From assembly GCF_001424565.1 (NCBI RefSeq), contig NZ_LMOL01000005.1, forward strand, positions 680,506-744,505: a stretch of 64,000 nucleotides of DNA, in the 5' to 3' direction. A program made the position numbers and the translations under genes. The stretch's first letter is position 1. Each line of letters begins with the position of its first letter. Shown here piece by piece: positions 10,758 to 20,124 of the stretch. A model generated the notes under the pieces. That model was not told the origin of the DNA. It did no database searches and saw only the letters and a program-made list of their open reading frames with translations. This DNA is from Arthrobacter sp. Leaf141 (GTDB lineage: Bacteria > Actinomycetota > Actinomycetes > Actinomycetales > Micrococcaceae).

Positions 10758-10773
10758 CGTTAGCGGGGCCCAC

Positions 10774-11301
10774 TCAGCCCACCAAAAGTTCGGTGACCCG
10801 CCACACCTGCTTGCTGCGCTCAAGCCTGACGGCCACGGCACGGACCCGGACATCGTCGATGACCACCGCGCTTGCCTCGTAGATTCCGTCGCCGACCCCG
10901 CAGACCCGGATGGAGCGGACCATCGAGTTCCGGTGCAGCCGGGCCAGGTCTGGATTGCCGGTCCGGACCAGCTCATGCCGGATCAGGGCCGCGCGGTGCT
11001 GCAGAGTGGACAGGCACTTCGGGTCGAGCCTGCGGGCCAGTTGGTGGACGGGCCGGATCCCAGCCAGCACCTCCATGGCGGCCTGGACAGTGCCCCGGGC
11101 GATGGCCCGCACCTCGGCTGCCTCATCGGCAAACCGCAACGGGGGCGCTTCCGCCCGGCTCCGGGCGTCCGGCCAGGATCCAGGGGGCAGGGTCTTGGCG
11201 ACTTGCCCGGACGCGGAGTTCTGCTGCAGCCCGTGTCGCTGGGCGCTGAGAGCCTGGGCAGTTGTTCCGATAGCGGCTCGGATGGGGATGCTGGCGGTCA
11301 T
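10774..11301 (-). CDS. Rv3235-family protein
   Basis: The 175-residue protein matches the Rv3235 family, small actinobacterial proteins of unknown function encoded beside secA. The C-terminal half shows the family pattern with LARLHRNSMVRSIRV and VVIDDVRVRAVAVRLE, predicted as beta strands with a closing helix. No signal peptide or membrane segment is visible. It is convergent with secA and lies 60 bp downstream of the LysM-protein gene on the same strand, so those two may be an operon. Function is unknown. Confidence 0.75.
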   Translation of the reverse strand: MTASIPIRAAIGTTAQALSAQRHGLQQNSASGQVAKTLPPGSWPDARSRAEAPPLRFADEAAEVRAIARGTVQAAMEVLAGIRPVHQLARRLDPKCLSTLQHRAALIRHELVRTGNPDLARLHRNSMVRSIRVCGVGDGIYEASAVVIDDVRVRAVAVRLERSKQVWRVTELLVG

Positions 11302-11361
11302 TGGATTTCCCTAGGTTGGTAACGGAGGAGCCGGTCTGGTGCAGGCAGGTCGTCGGAGTCC

Positions 11362-12108
11362 CTAAGCCGGTCCGGGATGCACCAGCACCTGCCCGGGCAG
11401 CAGGTGGTCGGGGTCGGGACCGATTACTGCCCGATTGGCCTGATACCAGCGGGGCCATTCGACGGCAATGTCAGCGTCACTGGCCTCCGGCCCCAGGTGA
11501 TCTGCGGCGATGTCCCAGAGGCTGTCGCCGGCGAGCACTGTCACGGCAGGGCCTGCCGGTGCCAGGTCCTGCCCCGGCAGGTTGCCGGGGCGGCCGGGGC
11601 TACCGGCCAGCAGGCCCGGGCCTTGATGTTGGGCGGCAGGTTGCCAGCCGGGATGGAGTGCTCCCGGCAACGGCGGGGCGGGGGCGCTGATGCCGGGGAT
11701 TGATGTGCGGCTTTCGGCAGGCTGCCAGGGTGGTCCGGGTACGGCCGCATTTGCTGCGGTCACGGACGCGAGTTGGGCGGACAGGGCGGCAACTGCGAGG
11801 CGGCGCATAAAAGCCGGGGAGAGCCAGCCGACCGCTGCAGCCGCCGTGGGCCTGCCGGTTCGTTCCAAGAGGGCGCTGCCGGCCGCCAGAACGAAGGCAA
11901 GCAGCCACCAGGCCACCAGCAGGCTGCCCACGGCAGCCGCTGCGACTCCCAGGATGTCCTCGGATCCAGGTTCCTGGTGCCGCGAAGCTGAATCCACCCA
12001 CTGACCGGCCAGGCCCGCACCAATCACAACGAGGAGAATCCCCAGCAACAGAAGAGTGGCTGCGGCGGCGGTGTCTGAAAGCTGTTGTTGCCGTGGCGAA
12101 ATCATCAT
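11362..12108 (-). CDS. membrane-anchored LysM-domain protein
   Basis: From the tandem ATG at 12108 (MMISPRQQQLSD) this is 248 residues; the same frame is open further upstream, but that part overlaps the neighbour and looks non-coding. Hydrophobic segments lie near 12-35 and 52-75, with a possible third near 100-120, followed by a Pro-rich linker. The C-terminal LysM-like motif (about 190-248) contains VLAGDSLWDIAADHLG and LLPGQVLVHPG. LysM binds peptidoglycan GlcNAc. It is probably a cell-surface structural protein. It precedes the Rv3235-family gene on the same strand. Confidence 0.75.
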   Translation of the reverse strand: MMISPRQQQLSDTAAAATLLLLGILLVVIGAGLAGQWVDSASRHQEPGSEDILGVAAAAVGSLLVAWWLLAFVLAAGSALLERTGRPTAAAAVGWLSPAFMRRLAVAALSAQLASVTAANAAVPGPPWQPAESRTSIPGISAPAPPLPGALHPGWQPAAQHQGPGLLAGSPGRPGNLPGQDLAPAGPAVTVLAGDSLWDIAADHLGPEASDADIAVEWPRWYQANRAVIGPDPDHLLPGQVLVHPGPA

Positions 12109-12246
12109 TGAAAGCCCATCCAATGCAGTTTGATGCTGTTTGATAGCGTTAAATGCAGTTTGAACCTGATGAAGTACTTTTGTCCAGTGTCCGAACTGAC
12201 GGGACCCGGCATTGACCTCCCGCTGGCCCCGTCCTACGCTTTGCGC

Positions 12247-12813
12247 ATGCGGTGGGATGCACTCTTCGAGGACCTTGAAGGCCAGTTGGCCGAACCCGGC
12301 CGGCTCGCACTCGATGCTGAAATCAGCGACCGGGTGCGGGCCGAGATGGTAAACATCGCCTTGGCAGACAGGCTCCGCGGCTCGCTGGGCTGTGTGGTTG
12401 CGGCACACCTCACCTGCGGCGAAGCAGTGCAGGGAACCCTGCAGCATGCCGGCGCCGATGCCCTGCTGCTGGTAGCGGGCGGGTATCAGATGCTCATCCC
12501 TTACGCCGCGGTCGGCAGGTACGTGGGCATTGGCCGGCACTCGGCCGCGGAGGAATCGACGGTCCGCAGGAAAATCGGGCTGGCCCACGCATTACGGAGC
12601 CTGGCGCGGGACCGGGAGGAACTGGTGGTTGTCCTGTCGGCGGGTGAGGGTGCGATGCGGCTTGCCGGCGTGATCGACAGGGTAGGAAAGGATTTCCTTG
12701 ACCTTGCAGCCGTGGCCCCGGGGGAGGCGCGCCGGAGCGGGCGGGTCACTGAGTTTTCCACCATCCCGTTTGCTGCGGTGGCGATGGTCCGGTCGCCCCG
12801 AGGGGACGGCTAA
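12247..12813 (+). CDS. conserved hypothetical, possible Sm-like fold
   Basis: This frame is open from 12130, but the ATG at 12247 (MRWDALFEDLEGQL) gives the plausible protein, 188 residues. An amphipathic N-terminal helix is followed by a strand-rich segment with VQGTLQHAGADALLLV and YQMLIPYAAVGRYVG. The pattern of a ligand-like loop, a hydrophobic strand and a final strand recalls a small Sm/LSm barrel. A second strand-rich stretch follows (LVVVLSAGEGAMRLAGVI). I do not recognise a named family. It diverges from the LysM gene. The Sm comparison is pattern-based inference only. Confidence 0.6.
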   Translation: MRWDALFEDLEGQLAEPGRLALDAEISDRVRAEMVNIALADRLRGSLGCVVAAHLTCGEAVQGTLQHAGADALLLVAGGYQMLIPYAAVGRYVGIGRHSAAEESTVRRKIGLAHALRSLARDREELVVVLSAGEGAMRLAGVIDRVGKDFLDLAAVAPGEARRSGRVTEFSTIPFAAVAMVRSPRGDG

Positions 12814-12872
12814 GAACCGGGCATGGCGGGTCAGCCTGCAGGGACGGTGCTCAGAGCTGCGCGGCCGAAGCC

Positions 12873-13088
12873 TCAGGCCTGCTTGGCCTTGGCTTCACGG
12901 ATCATCCGGCTGGCCTCGGCGTAGCGTTCTTCGATGTACTGCTCAAGCATTTTTTCCTCCACCCGCCATTGGCCGCGACCGCCCACCTGAATGGCTTTGA
13001 GCTCTCCGCTGCGGACCAGGGCATAGGCCGCCGGCGAATTTATCTGGAGCTGCTCGGCGACGTCGGCAAGAGTTAGGAACCTGGGCAT
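12873..13088 (-). CDS. small excisionase/BldC-like HTH protein
   Basis: This 71-residue protein is a single MerR/excisionase-type winged helix: FLTLADVAEQLQ for the HTH start, AAYALVRSGELKAIQVG for the recognition helix and turn, then GQWRVEEKMLEQYIEERY. Actinobacterial homologues are called helix-turn-helix or excisionase-family proteins; BldC of Streptomyces is the best studied relative. No phage gene is nearby, so it is more likely a chromosomal regulator than a true excisionase. It is divergent from the SAF-domain gene. Confidence 0.8.
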   Translation of the reverse strand: MPRFLTLADVAEQLQINSPAAYALVRSGELKAIQVGGRGQWRVEEKMLEQYIEERYAEASRMIREAKAKQA

Positions 13089-13237
13089 GGAACCATTTTG
13101 CCATCGGGTGGACAGGTTTGCTGCTGTTATCCACAGATCCGCAGTGTTTGGCCGGATCCCTTTCGCCCGGAGGACCTTGCGGCAACAATGAGGAGTCTGA
13201 AGACTGCGGCACGCAAGCGCACCGAGGGAGGCACAGT

Positions 13238-13882
13238 ATGGTTGCTGATCCGCCTGTTCCCGTGGCCAGGTTGAAACGTCCCTCTTGGAAGGACCCCCGG
13301 TTGCTGGTGGGCCTGTTGCTTGTCCTGGTATCCGTTGCCGGAGTGGTTTTCCTGGTGGGCAGTGCAGACCGGACCACCGAGGTTTACGCCGCCAGGGACG
13401 GCATCGCCGTGGGTGAAGCGCTGACTGCCGCCAACGTGGTGCGGGCCAAGGTCCGCCTCGGTGAAACTGAAAAGCAGTACCTCACCGTGGAAGAAGGCCT
13501 GCCGGCGGGAGTTGTAGCCATCCAGCGGATCGGCAAGGACCAGCTGATTCCGCGGGGGAGCCTCGGCGCCGTGGACCGCCTTGACCGCAAACCGGTGGCT
13601 CTCACCATCCAGGATGCACTCCCGTCCCAGGCTGTGGCAGGGGCCCGGGTGGACGTCTGGGTGGCACAGCCTGACGCAAGGAACGGCTTCGGTGAACCGA
13701 CACTCCTCTTGAACGCGGCGGAAATAGCGGAAGTAACCACAGGTTCGAGCACGTTGGGCTCCACCCGGACAACAGTCCTGATGGTGTTGGTTCCGGATAG
13801 CCGGATGCCGGCGCTGCTGGGTGCCCAAGCCAATGACGCCCGCATCGCCGTGGTCTGGAATCCGGGCGCCGGTCCGTCATGA
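13238..13882 (+). CDS. SAF-domain protein (CpaB/RcpC-like)
   Basis: The 214-residue protein has one N-terminal membrane helix (about 23-45) and an extracytoplasmic SAF domain beginning VYAARDGIAVGEALTAANV, as in CpaB/RcpC proteins of Tad pilus systems. The ATG at 13238 is preferred because GGGAGG lies just upstream; the frame extends 120 bp further back without support. The stop overlaps the next gene, a CpaE-like ATPase, in ATGA at 13879. That pairing supports a role in type IVc pilus assembly, although the rest of the tad genes lie at 54.8-59.6 kb. Confidence 0.8.
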   Translation: MVADPPVPVARLKRPSWKDPRLLVGLLLVLVSVAGVVFLVGSADRTTEVYAARDGIAVGEALTAANVVRAKVRLGETEKQYLTVEEGLPAGVVAIQRIGKDQLIPRGSLGAVDRLDRKPVALTIQDALPSQAVAGARVDVWVAQPDARNGFGEPTLLLNAAEIAEVTTGSSTLGSTRTTVLMVLVPDSRMPALLGAQANDARIAVVWNPGAGPS

Positions 13883-15186
13883 GTATTCCCGTCGTCACCG
13901 TGGGGCGGGCCGGAGATGACCTGGTCGGTGGACTGGAACGGCTGCATGGACCGGTCACCGTCGTCAGGAGATGCGACGGATTGCCTGAGCTGCTGGCGGC
14001 CTGCCAGAGTGGACTGGCCCGGGCAGCCATCGTAGCGGAAGGCTCCGAAGGATTGACGGCAACCCTGGTGGACCGGCTCAGTGCAGTCGGAGTGGCTGTC
14101 CTGGCCATCACCGACAGCCAGTCGGAAGCGGCCAGGCTCCTGGGACTCGGGGTAGCATCTGCACCCGCCGGGGTGGGGCCTGAGGACCTGTCCGGCAGGA
14201 TCGCCGAGGCCGTGGCGATGCTGACCCGGTCAGACGCACGCCATCCGGGCGCCAGCTGGACGGCAGACGCAGGTCCTGCCCTGCGACGCCTGCCGGAGCG
14301 GCCGGCTGCATCCCGTGAGCCTTCGGCATCGGGACGTGTCCTCGCGGTGTGGGGGCCGGCAGGCGCTCCCGGACGGACCATCGTCGCCACCAACATCGCC
14401 GGCGAACTCGCCGGCGAGGGCAAAAAAGTCCTGTTGGTCGACGCCGACACCTACGGTGCGAGCACTGCGGCGGTCTTGGGTCTGCTCGACGAATCAGCCG
14501 GGCTGGCCCAGGCCTGCAGGCTTGCTGACCAGGGGGTGCTGGACGCGGAGGCGCTCCGGCGGGCAGCCAGCACCGTTGCGGCACGCCCAGGGACCTTCCA
14601 GGTCCTCACCGGCCTTACACGCGCGGACCGTTGGACGGAGGTGCGCGCGTCAGCCCTGACCATTGTCCTTGAACGCGCCCGGCAGCAGTACGAGGTGGTG
14701 GTCGTGGACACCGGGTTCTGCCTGGAATCGGACGAGGAGCTCAGCTTCGACTCCATGGCTCCGCGCCGGAACGCGGCTACCCTGCGCACGTTGGAACTTG
14801 CTGACACTGTCTACGCCGTTGGAGCCGGCGACGCCGTGGGGGTGCCGCGCCTGGTGCGCGGTCTTACCGAGCTGGAGGCAACGGTGCCCCAGGCCTCCCC
14901 GGTGGTGGTGATGAACAAGGTGCGGGCGTCGGCTGTGGGGCGTGGGCCGGAACGGCAGTTGCGCGAAGCCTGGGAGCGGTACGGACCTGCGCTGGATCTT
15001 GGGATCCTCCTGCCGTACGACCGCGCCGCAGCCGACGCGGCGTTGCTCGCCGGGGAGCTCCTGATGGAGGCGGCGCCCGAGTCGGCGCTGCGCAGAGCCA
15101 TCCGCGGAATCGTTTGTGCAGTTGAACAACGAAAACGAAAATCCTCTGTTTTTTCTTCCACACCGCGTCGCAGACCAAACGGCTAG
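13879..15186 (+). CDS. CpaE-like P-loop ATPase
   Basis: This 435-residue MinD/ParA-related protein has a degenerate receiver-like N-terminal half (about 1-140) and a C-terminal P-loop domain, the layout of CpaE/TadZ localisers. The Walker A region reads GPAGAPGRT with R166 where the family has the conserved lysine. Walker A' is VLLVDADTYGAS, and VVVVDTGF resembles Walker B. CpaE proteins position the Tad pilus apparatus. It overlaps the SAF gene by 4 nt. The substituted lysine suggests weak or no ATP hydrolysis, which is inference. Confidence 0.8.
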   Translation: MSIPVVTVGRAGDDLVGGLERLHGPVTVVRRCDGLPELLAACQSGLARAAIVAEGSEGLTATLVDRLSAVGVAVLAITDSQSEAARLLGLGVASAPAGVGPEDLSGRIAEAVAMLTRSDARHPGASWTADAGPALRRLPERPAASREPSASGRVLAVWGPAGAPGRTIVATNIAGELAGEGKKVLLVDADTYGASTAAVLGLLDESAGLAQACRLADQGVLDAEALRRAASTVAARPGTFQVLTGLTRADRWTEVRASALTIVLERARQQYEVVVVDTGFCLESDEELSFDSMAPRRNAATLRTLELADTVYAVGAGDAVGVPRLVRGLTELEATVPQASPVVVMNKVRASAVGRGPERQLREAWERYGPALDLGILLPYDRAAADAALLAGELLMEAAPESALRRAIRGIVCAVEQRKRKSSVFSSTPRRRPNG

Positions 15187-15237
15187 GCTCGGCATAAGAG
15201 CTGCAACGGTGCAGTAAAAATCTTGTGATGGAGGCGT

Positions 15238-18200
15238 GTGTCGATGTCGTCTGGATCCAGCGTGGAGGATCAGCCCCTTTCCACGGAAGGCCTTGAAGGC
15301 TTCCTTGGGGACTACTACCAACACCTTGCCGAGGAGGACGCCCGTGGCTATGCCGGCGAAACGCTCGCGGCCAGGGCACAGCACCATCGCGGAGTGGGGG
15401 CCAAGCGGCTTCCGGGCCAGGCCATCGTCTCAATCTCCGACGAAGAAGACAGCAGCGTGGTTTTTGTCGTCACGGATGACATGCCGTTCCTGGTGGATTC
15501 CGTCAATGCCGAGATTGTCCGGCAGCATGCAGCCATTAAACTCGTCATCCACCCGCTGTTTGTTGCCACCCGCAACCGGGAGAGCGGCGAGCTCGCGAGG
15601 GTCAACAAGGTGCCCGCCTCCCTCGGCATCTCCAGCGGCGACACCGCGGCGATGCCCAGCCTGTCCCACCTGATCGCTACGGGCGAGAACGCTTCGCACA
15701 TGGAGTCCTGGATCGCCGTCGAAATCAACCGCATTCCCGAGGATGCGAAGGAGGCGCTGTTTACGGGCCTTCGGCGGGTCCTGAATGATGTCCGCGCCTC
15801 GGTGGAGGACTGGCCCAAGATGCGCCAGAAAGCCCTGCGCATCGCCGACAGCCTGGACCAGGTGGCCAACCCCTCCCAGATCGTTGAGCTCCGCCAGGCC
15901 CAGGACCTTCTGCGCTGGCTGGATAACGGCAACTTCACTTTCCTCGGCTACCGCGAATACGATTTGGTGGACGTTGGGGGCGAAGACGTGCTCGAACTGC
16001 GTGACGACAGCGGGCTGGGCCTGCTTCGGGATTCAGCCGACTCCCCACACGTCCAGCACCTCACCGACGCCGGGCGGAAGAAGGCCCGCGAGAAGCGGGC
16101 CCTGGTGATCACCAAGGCAAACTCCCGCTCCACCGTCCACCGTTCCGCATACCTGGACTACATCGGCGTCAAAAGCTTCGACGCCGCGGGCAACGTCAAT
16201 GGCGAACGCCGGTTCATTGGCTTGTTCGCGACCAGCGCGTATGCCGGTTCAGTATTGGATATCCCCATCGTCCGGGAAAAAGTCGACGCTGTCCTCCGTA
16301 GCGCGGGGTTCCCCGCCGACTCCCACTCCGGCAAGGACCTGCTGGGGATCCTGGAGACCTACCCGCGGGACGAACTGTTCCAGATCGAGGCCGAGGACCT
16401 TGCAGCCACGGCGCTGGGCATCCAGAAACTGCAGGAGCGGCGCCGTACGCGGCTCTTCCTGCGGCCCGACATCTACGGCCGGTTCATGTCGGCCCTGGTC
16501 TACCTCCCCAGGGACCGGTACACCACCAACGTGAGGCTCCGCATCGAGCAGGAACTGCGGGAAACGTTCCAGGCCGTGTCCATCGACTACGAGGCCCGGA
16601 TGACGGAGTCCGCGCTGGCCCGGCTTTTCTTCCGCATCCGCCTGCCCAAGGACGCCGATGTGGTGGACATCAACGCCGAGGAGCTGGAGAAGCGGCTGGT
16701 CCGTGCTGCCCGTTCGTGGAGTGAAGGCGTCGCGGAGGTCCTGCGGGAAACGCCTGATGTGGACGATGCCAAGATGCTCGCAGCCATCTGGTCCGAGGCG
16801 TTCCCGGCAGGGTACCGGGTGGACTACGAGGTGGAGGATGCCCTTGAAGACATCCGCCGTTTTGAAAAGTACGGCGCCGCAGCCGAACGCATTGAGGGTG
16901 CCCGGCAGGAACGGCCAGGTGTCCACGTGTACCTGCCTGAGGGTGCCGGGGCAACCCTGGAAGAAGACGCCCGCGTAAAGCTCTACATGCTCGAGCCCAA
17001 GAGCCTGAGCCAAATCCTGCCCTTCTTCCACAACCTGGGCCTTGAAGTCCTCGACGAGCGGCCCTTCGAAATTGAAACTGCCGATAACCGCGACTTCTTC
17101 CTGTACGACCTTGGCCTGAAATACCCCGCCGGTGTGGATCCGCTGGCCACAGGGGAGCTGCTGGCAGACTCCTTCGGCGCCGCTGTTGGCGGGGCCACTG
17201 AAACGGACAGCTTCGACAGGCTGGTGCTGCGCGAAGGTGTCCATTGGCGCCAGGTGACGGTGCTCCGCGCCTACGCCCGTTACATGCGCCAGATGGGCAA
17301 CACCAGTTCGTTCGGTTTTATGGCCGACACCCTGCTGGCCAATCCAGACGTGACCCACGGGCTCCTGAACCTGTTCGCGGCCAGGTTTGATCCGGCAGGC
17401 GGGAACAACAAGCGCACCGAAGCGCAGGACGCCGTGCGGCAGGACCTGTCAGCCTCCATCGAGAAGGTGGCAACGCTCGACGCCGACAGGGTGCTCCGCA
17501 CCTTCGTTAACCTCATCGAGGCCACGCTCCGCACCAACTACTTCCAGCACAAGCCGCACCTCAGCTTCAAGCTTGACCCTTCGCAGATCGAAGGCCTGCC
17601 CTTCCCGCGGCCCATGTTCGAGATCTGGGTTTACTCACCCCGGGTGGAAGGCGTCCACCTGCGCTTCGGCAAGGTGGCCCGCGGCGGGCTGCGCTGGTCT
17701 GACCGCCGCGAGGATTTCCGCACCGAGGTGCTGGGCCTGGTCAAGGCACAAACCGTCAAAAATGCAGTGATCGTGCCCACCGGCGCGAAGGGTGGTTTCT
17801 TCGCCAAGCAGCTGCCGGACCCTGCAGCAGACCGTGCAGCGTGGATGGCGGAAGGTGTGGAGAGCTACAAAACCTTCATCCGTGGCCTGCTGGACCTTAC
17901 CGACAACCTCGTCACCGAAGGCGAAAACGAAAGGCTCGTGCCGCCGTCGGACGTCATCCGCCATGACGACGACGATTCCTACCTGGTGGTGGCTGCGGAC
18001 AAGGGAACCGCCACGTTCTCCGATATCGCTAACGGGCTGGCCGCCGAGTACGGATTCTGGCTCGGCGACGCCTTCGCCTCCGGTGGTTCGGTGGGCTACG
18101 ACCATAAGGCCATGGGCATCACGGCCCGCGGCGCCTGGGAATCCGTCAAGCGCCACTTCAGCGAGCTGGACCTGGACACGCAGTCCCAGCCCTTCACAGT

Positions 18201-20097
18201 GGTGGGCGTGGGCGACATGTCAGGGGACGTCTTTGGCAACGGGATGCTGCTGTCCCGCCATATCCGGCTCCTGGCGGCGTTCGACCACCGCCATATCTTC
18301 CTGGACCCCACCCCGGATGAGGAATCGTCGTTCGTTGAGCGGCAGCGGCTCTTTGAGCTGCCCCGCTCGTCCTGGGACGACTACGACAAGTCGCTCATCA
18401 GCGCCGGCGGCGGAGTCTTCCCCCGCCACGCAAAATCCATTCCGCTTTCCCCGGAAGTCCGGACAGCGCTGGGCCTTCCGGCCGCAACCTCCGAACTCAG
18501 CCCGCCGGAACTCCTCCGCGCCATCCTCCTGGCGCCGGCAGACCTGCTCTACAACGGCGGGATCGGCACCTACGTTAAGGCGGCCGGCGAAACCAACGCC
18601 TCCGTAGGCGACAAAGCCAACGACGCCATCCGCGTGGACGGCGGGGACCTGCGGGTCAAGGTGGTGGGCGAAGGCGGAAACCTGGGCATGACCCAGCGTG
18701 GCCGAATCGAGGCGGCCCTGCAGGGCGTCATTCTGAACACCGACGCGATCGACAACTCTGCCGGCGTTGATTGCTCCGACCATGAAGTGAACATCAAGAT
18801 CTTCGTGGACCGTATGGTGGCCGCAGGGAAGCTTTCCCGTGAAGAACGGGCCGGATTCCTCGCCTCGATGACGGACGAAGTTGGCCGCCTGGTGCTCGAG
18901 GACAACATCGACCAGAACATCCTGCTGCTCAACGACCGCACCCGGGTGGCGGAGTGGAGCCCCAGCTACGAACGGCTGATGGATTGGCTGGAGGTGCGGG
19001 CTGAACTTAAGCGTGACCTTGAGGCCCTTCCCACGACGGCAACACTGCGGGAACGGCTGCAGCAGGGGCAGGGCCTGACCTCACCTGAGCTGTCGGTCCT
19101 GGCCGCGTACGCCAAGATCGAACTCGCCTCCGCCCTGCGCGAGAGCGACCTGGCGGATGATCCGTGGTTCCGGCAGACCCTGCGGGCCTATTTCCCGCAG
19201 CAACTGCGGGAACGCTTCGACGATGAACTGGATACACACCCCCTGCGCCGGGAAATCATCGCTACGGTTGTAGCCAACGACATCATCAACCTCGGCGGCA
19301 TCACCTTCGCGTTCCGGGCCATGGAGGAGACGTCGGCCAGCGAGGTCGCCGTAGCAAAGGCCTTCGTAGCACTCCGTGAGGTTTACGGGCTGGACGCCAT
19401 GGTGGCGGAACTGAACAGCCTGCCGGCCTCGTTCCCAACCGAGCACTGGAGCGCCGTGCACCTCGACGTGCGGCGGCTCCTGGACCGCGCCGTCCGGTGG
19501 CTGCTGAGCCAGGGCGGGGTGTCACAGTCCATCGCTGATGTCATAGCCGAGTTCAAGCCCCTCGTGGAGCCCATGCGGGCACACCTGCTGGACTACCTCC
19601 AAGGCAGCGACCGCGACCGGGTTTCCGGTTGGCTGGACAAAGCCCGCGAGTGGGACCTCCCCGAAGGTCTCGCGCTGCGGTGGGCCGAACTGTTCGAAAG
19701 CTTCGTGCTGCTGGACATCGCCAAGATCGCAAGGCTCCGTGAAGATTCGGTGGCGGACATTGCCGCGGTCTACTACACGGTCTTCAACCGCTTCCACGCG
19801 GACTCGCTGCTGGAACGGATCAGCAGCCTTCCGCGCCAGGACCGGTGGCAGGCCCTGGCCCGGGCAGCTTTGCGCGATGACCTGTACTCCACAGTCTCGG
19901 ACATGACGACGGCGGTGCTGGACGCCACCCCCGCGGGTGGGAAACCGGAAGCGCGGCTGACGGACTGGGAGACACAGAATGCCGAACAGCTGGGCCGGGC
20001 AAAGAGCATGTTCGACGAGGTCAACTCGCTCGAGGCCGATGATATGGCTTCACTGTCGGTAGCATTGAGGCTCTTGAGGTCAATCGTCCGACGCTGA
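15238..20097 (+). CDS. gdhB: NAD-specific glutamate dehydrogenase, large type
   Basis: The 1619-residue protein is the approximately 180-kDa L_180 NAD-GDH, which oxidises glutamate to 2-oxoglutarate and ammonia. ACT-like regulatory segments fill the N-terminal half. The catalytic part starts near 810 with GKVARGGLRWSDRREDF, then VIVPTGAKGGFF, GVGDMSGDVFGNG and YNGGIGTYVKA, all strongly conserved. A long helical C-terminus follows. The frame starts at GTG 15238, only 3 nt from GGAGG; ATG 15244, two codons later, is 9 nt away and may be the true start. It is probably monocistronic. The symbol gdhB follows usage for this family. Confidence 0.95.
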   Translation: MSMSSGSSVEDQPLSTEGLEGFLGDYYQHLAEEDARGYAGETLAARAQHHRGVGAKRLPGQAIVSISDEEDSSVVFVVTDDMPFLVDSVNAEIVRQHAAIKLVIHPLFVATRNRESGELARVNKVPASLGISSGDTAAMPSLSHLIATGENASHMESWIAVEINRIPEDAKEALFTGLRRVLNDVRASVEDWPKMRQKALRIADSLDQVANPSQIVELRQAQDLLRWLDNGNFTFLGYREYDLVDVGGEDVLELRDDSGLGLLRDSADSPHVQHLTDAGRKKAREKRALVITKANSRSTVHRSAYLDYIGVKSFDAAGNVNGERRFIGLFATSAYAGSVLDIPIVREKVDAVLRSAGFPADSHSGKDLLGILETYPRDELFQIEAEDLAATALGIQKLQERRRTRLFLRPDIYGRFMSALVYLPRDRYTTNVRLRIEQELRETFQAVSIDYEARMTESALARLFFRIRLPKDADVVDINAEELEKRLVRAARSWSEGVAEVLRETPDVDDAKMLAAIWSEAFPAGYRVDYEVEDALEDIRRFEKYGAAAERIEGARQERPGVHVYLPEGAGATLEEDARVKLYMLEPKSLSQILPFFHNLGLEVLDERPFEIETADNRDFFLYDLGLKYPAGVDPLATGELLADSFGAAVGGATETDSFDRLVLREGVHWRQVTVLRAYARYMRQMGNTSSFGFMADTLLANPDVTHGLLNLFAARFDPAGGNNKRTEAQDAVRQDLSASIEKVATLDADRVLRTFVNLIEATLRTNYFQHKPHLSFKLDPSQIEGLPFPRPMFEIWVYSPRVEGVHLRFGKVARGGLRWSDRREDFRTEVLGLVKAQTVKNAVIVPTGAKGGFFAKQLPDPAADRAAWMAEGVESYKTFIRGLLDLTDNLVTEGENERLVPPSDVIRHDDDDSYLVVAADKGTATFSDIANGLAAEYGFWLGDAFASGGSVGYDHKAMGITARGAWESVKRHFSELDLDTQSQPFTVVGVGDMSGDVFGNGMLLSRHIRLLAAFDHRHIFLDPTPDEESSFVERQRLFELPRSSWDDYDKSLISAGGGVFPRHAKSIPLSPEVRTALGLPAATSELSPPELLRAILLAPADLLYNGGIGTYVKAAGETNASVGDKANDAIRVDGGDLRVKVVGEGGNLGMTQRGRIEAALQGVILNTDAIDNSAGVDCSDHEVNIKIFVDRMVAAGKLSREERAGFLASMTDEVGRLVLEDNIDQNILLLNDRTRVAEWSPSYERLMDWLEVRAELKRDLEALPTTATLRERLQQGQGLTSPELSVLAAYAKIELASALRESDLADDPWFRQTLRAYFPQQLRERFDDELDTHPLRREIIATVVANDIINLGGITFAFRAMEETSASEVAVAKAFVALREVYGLDAMVAELNSLPASFPTEHWSAVHLDVRRLLDRAVRWLLSQGGVSQSIADVIAEFKPLVEPMRAHLLDYLQGSDRDRVSGWLDKAREWDLPEGLALRWAELFESFVLLDIAKIARLREDSVADIAAVYYTVFNRFHADSLLERISSLPRQDRWQALARAALRDDLYSTVSDMTTAVLDATPAGGKPEARLTDWETQNAEQLGRAKSMFDEVNSLEADDMASLSVALRLLRSIVRR

Positions 20098-20124
20098 TAA
20101 GCAGGCGTCGCAACTGGAGGTGCA

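Noticed and set aside
12873..13088. Excisionase-like HTH as a sign of a prophage or integrated element
   Set aside because: No integrase, att repeat or phage genes nearby; BldC-like chromosomal regulators look the same.
16249..17358. Long minus-strand frame opposite gdhB
   Set aside because: Mirror of third-position GC bias; the plus-strand GDH is unambiguous.
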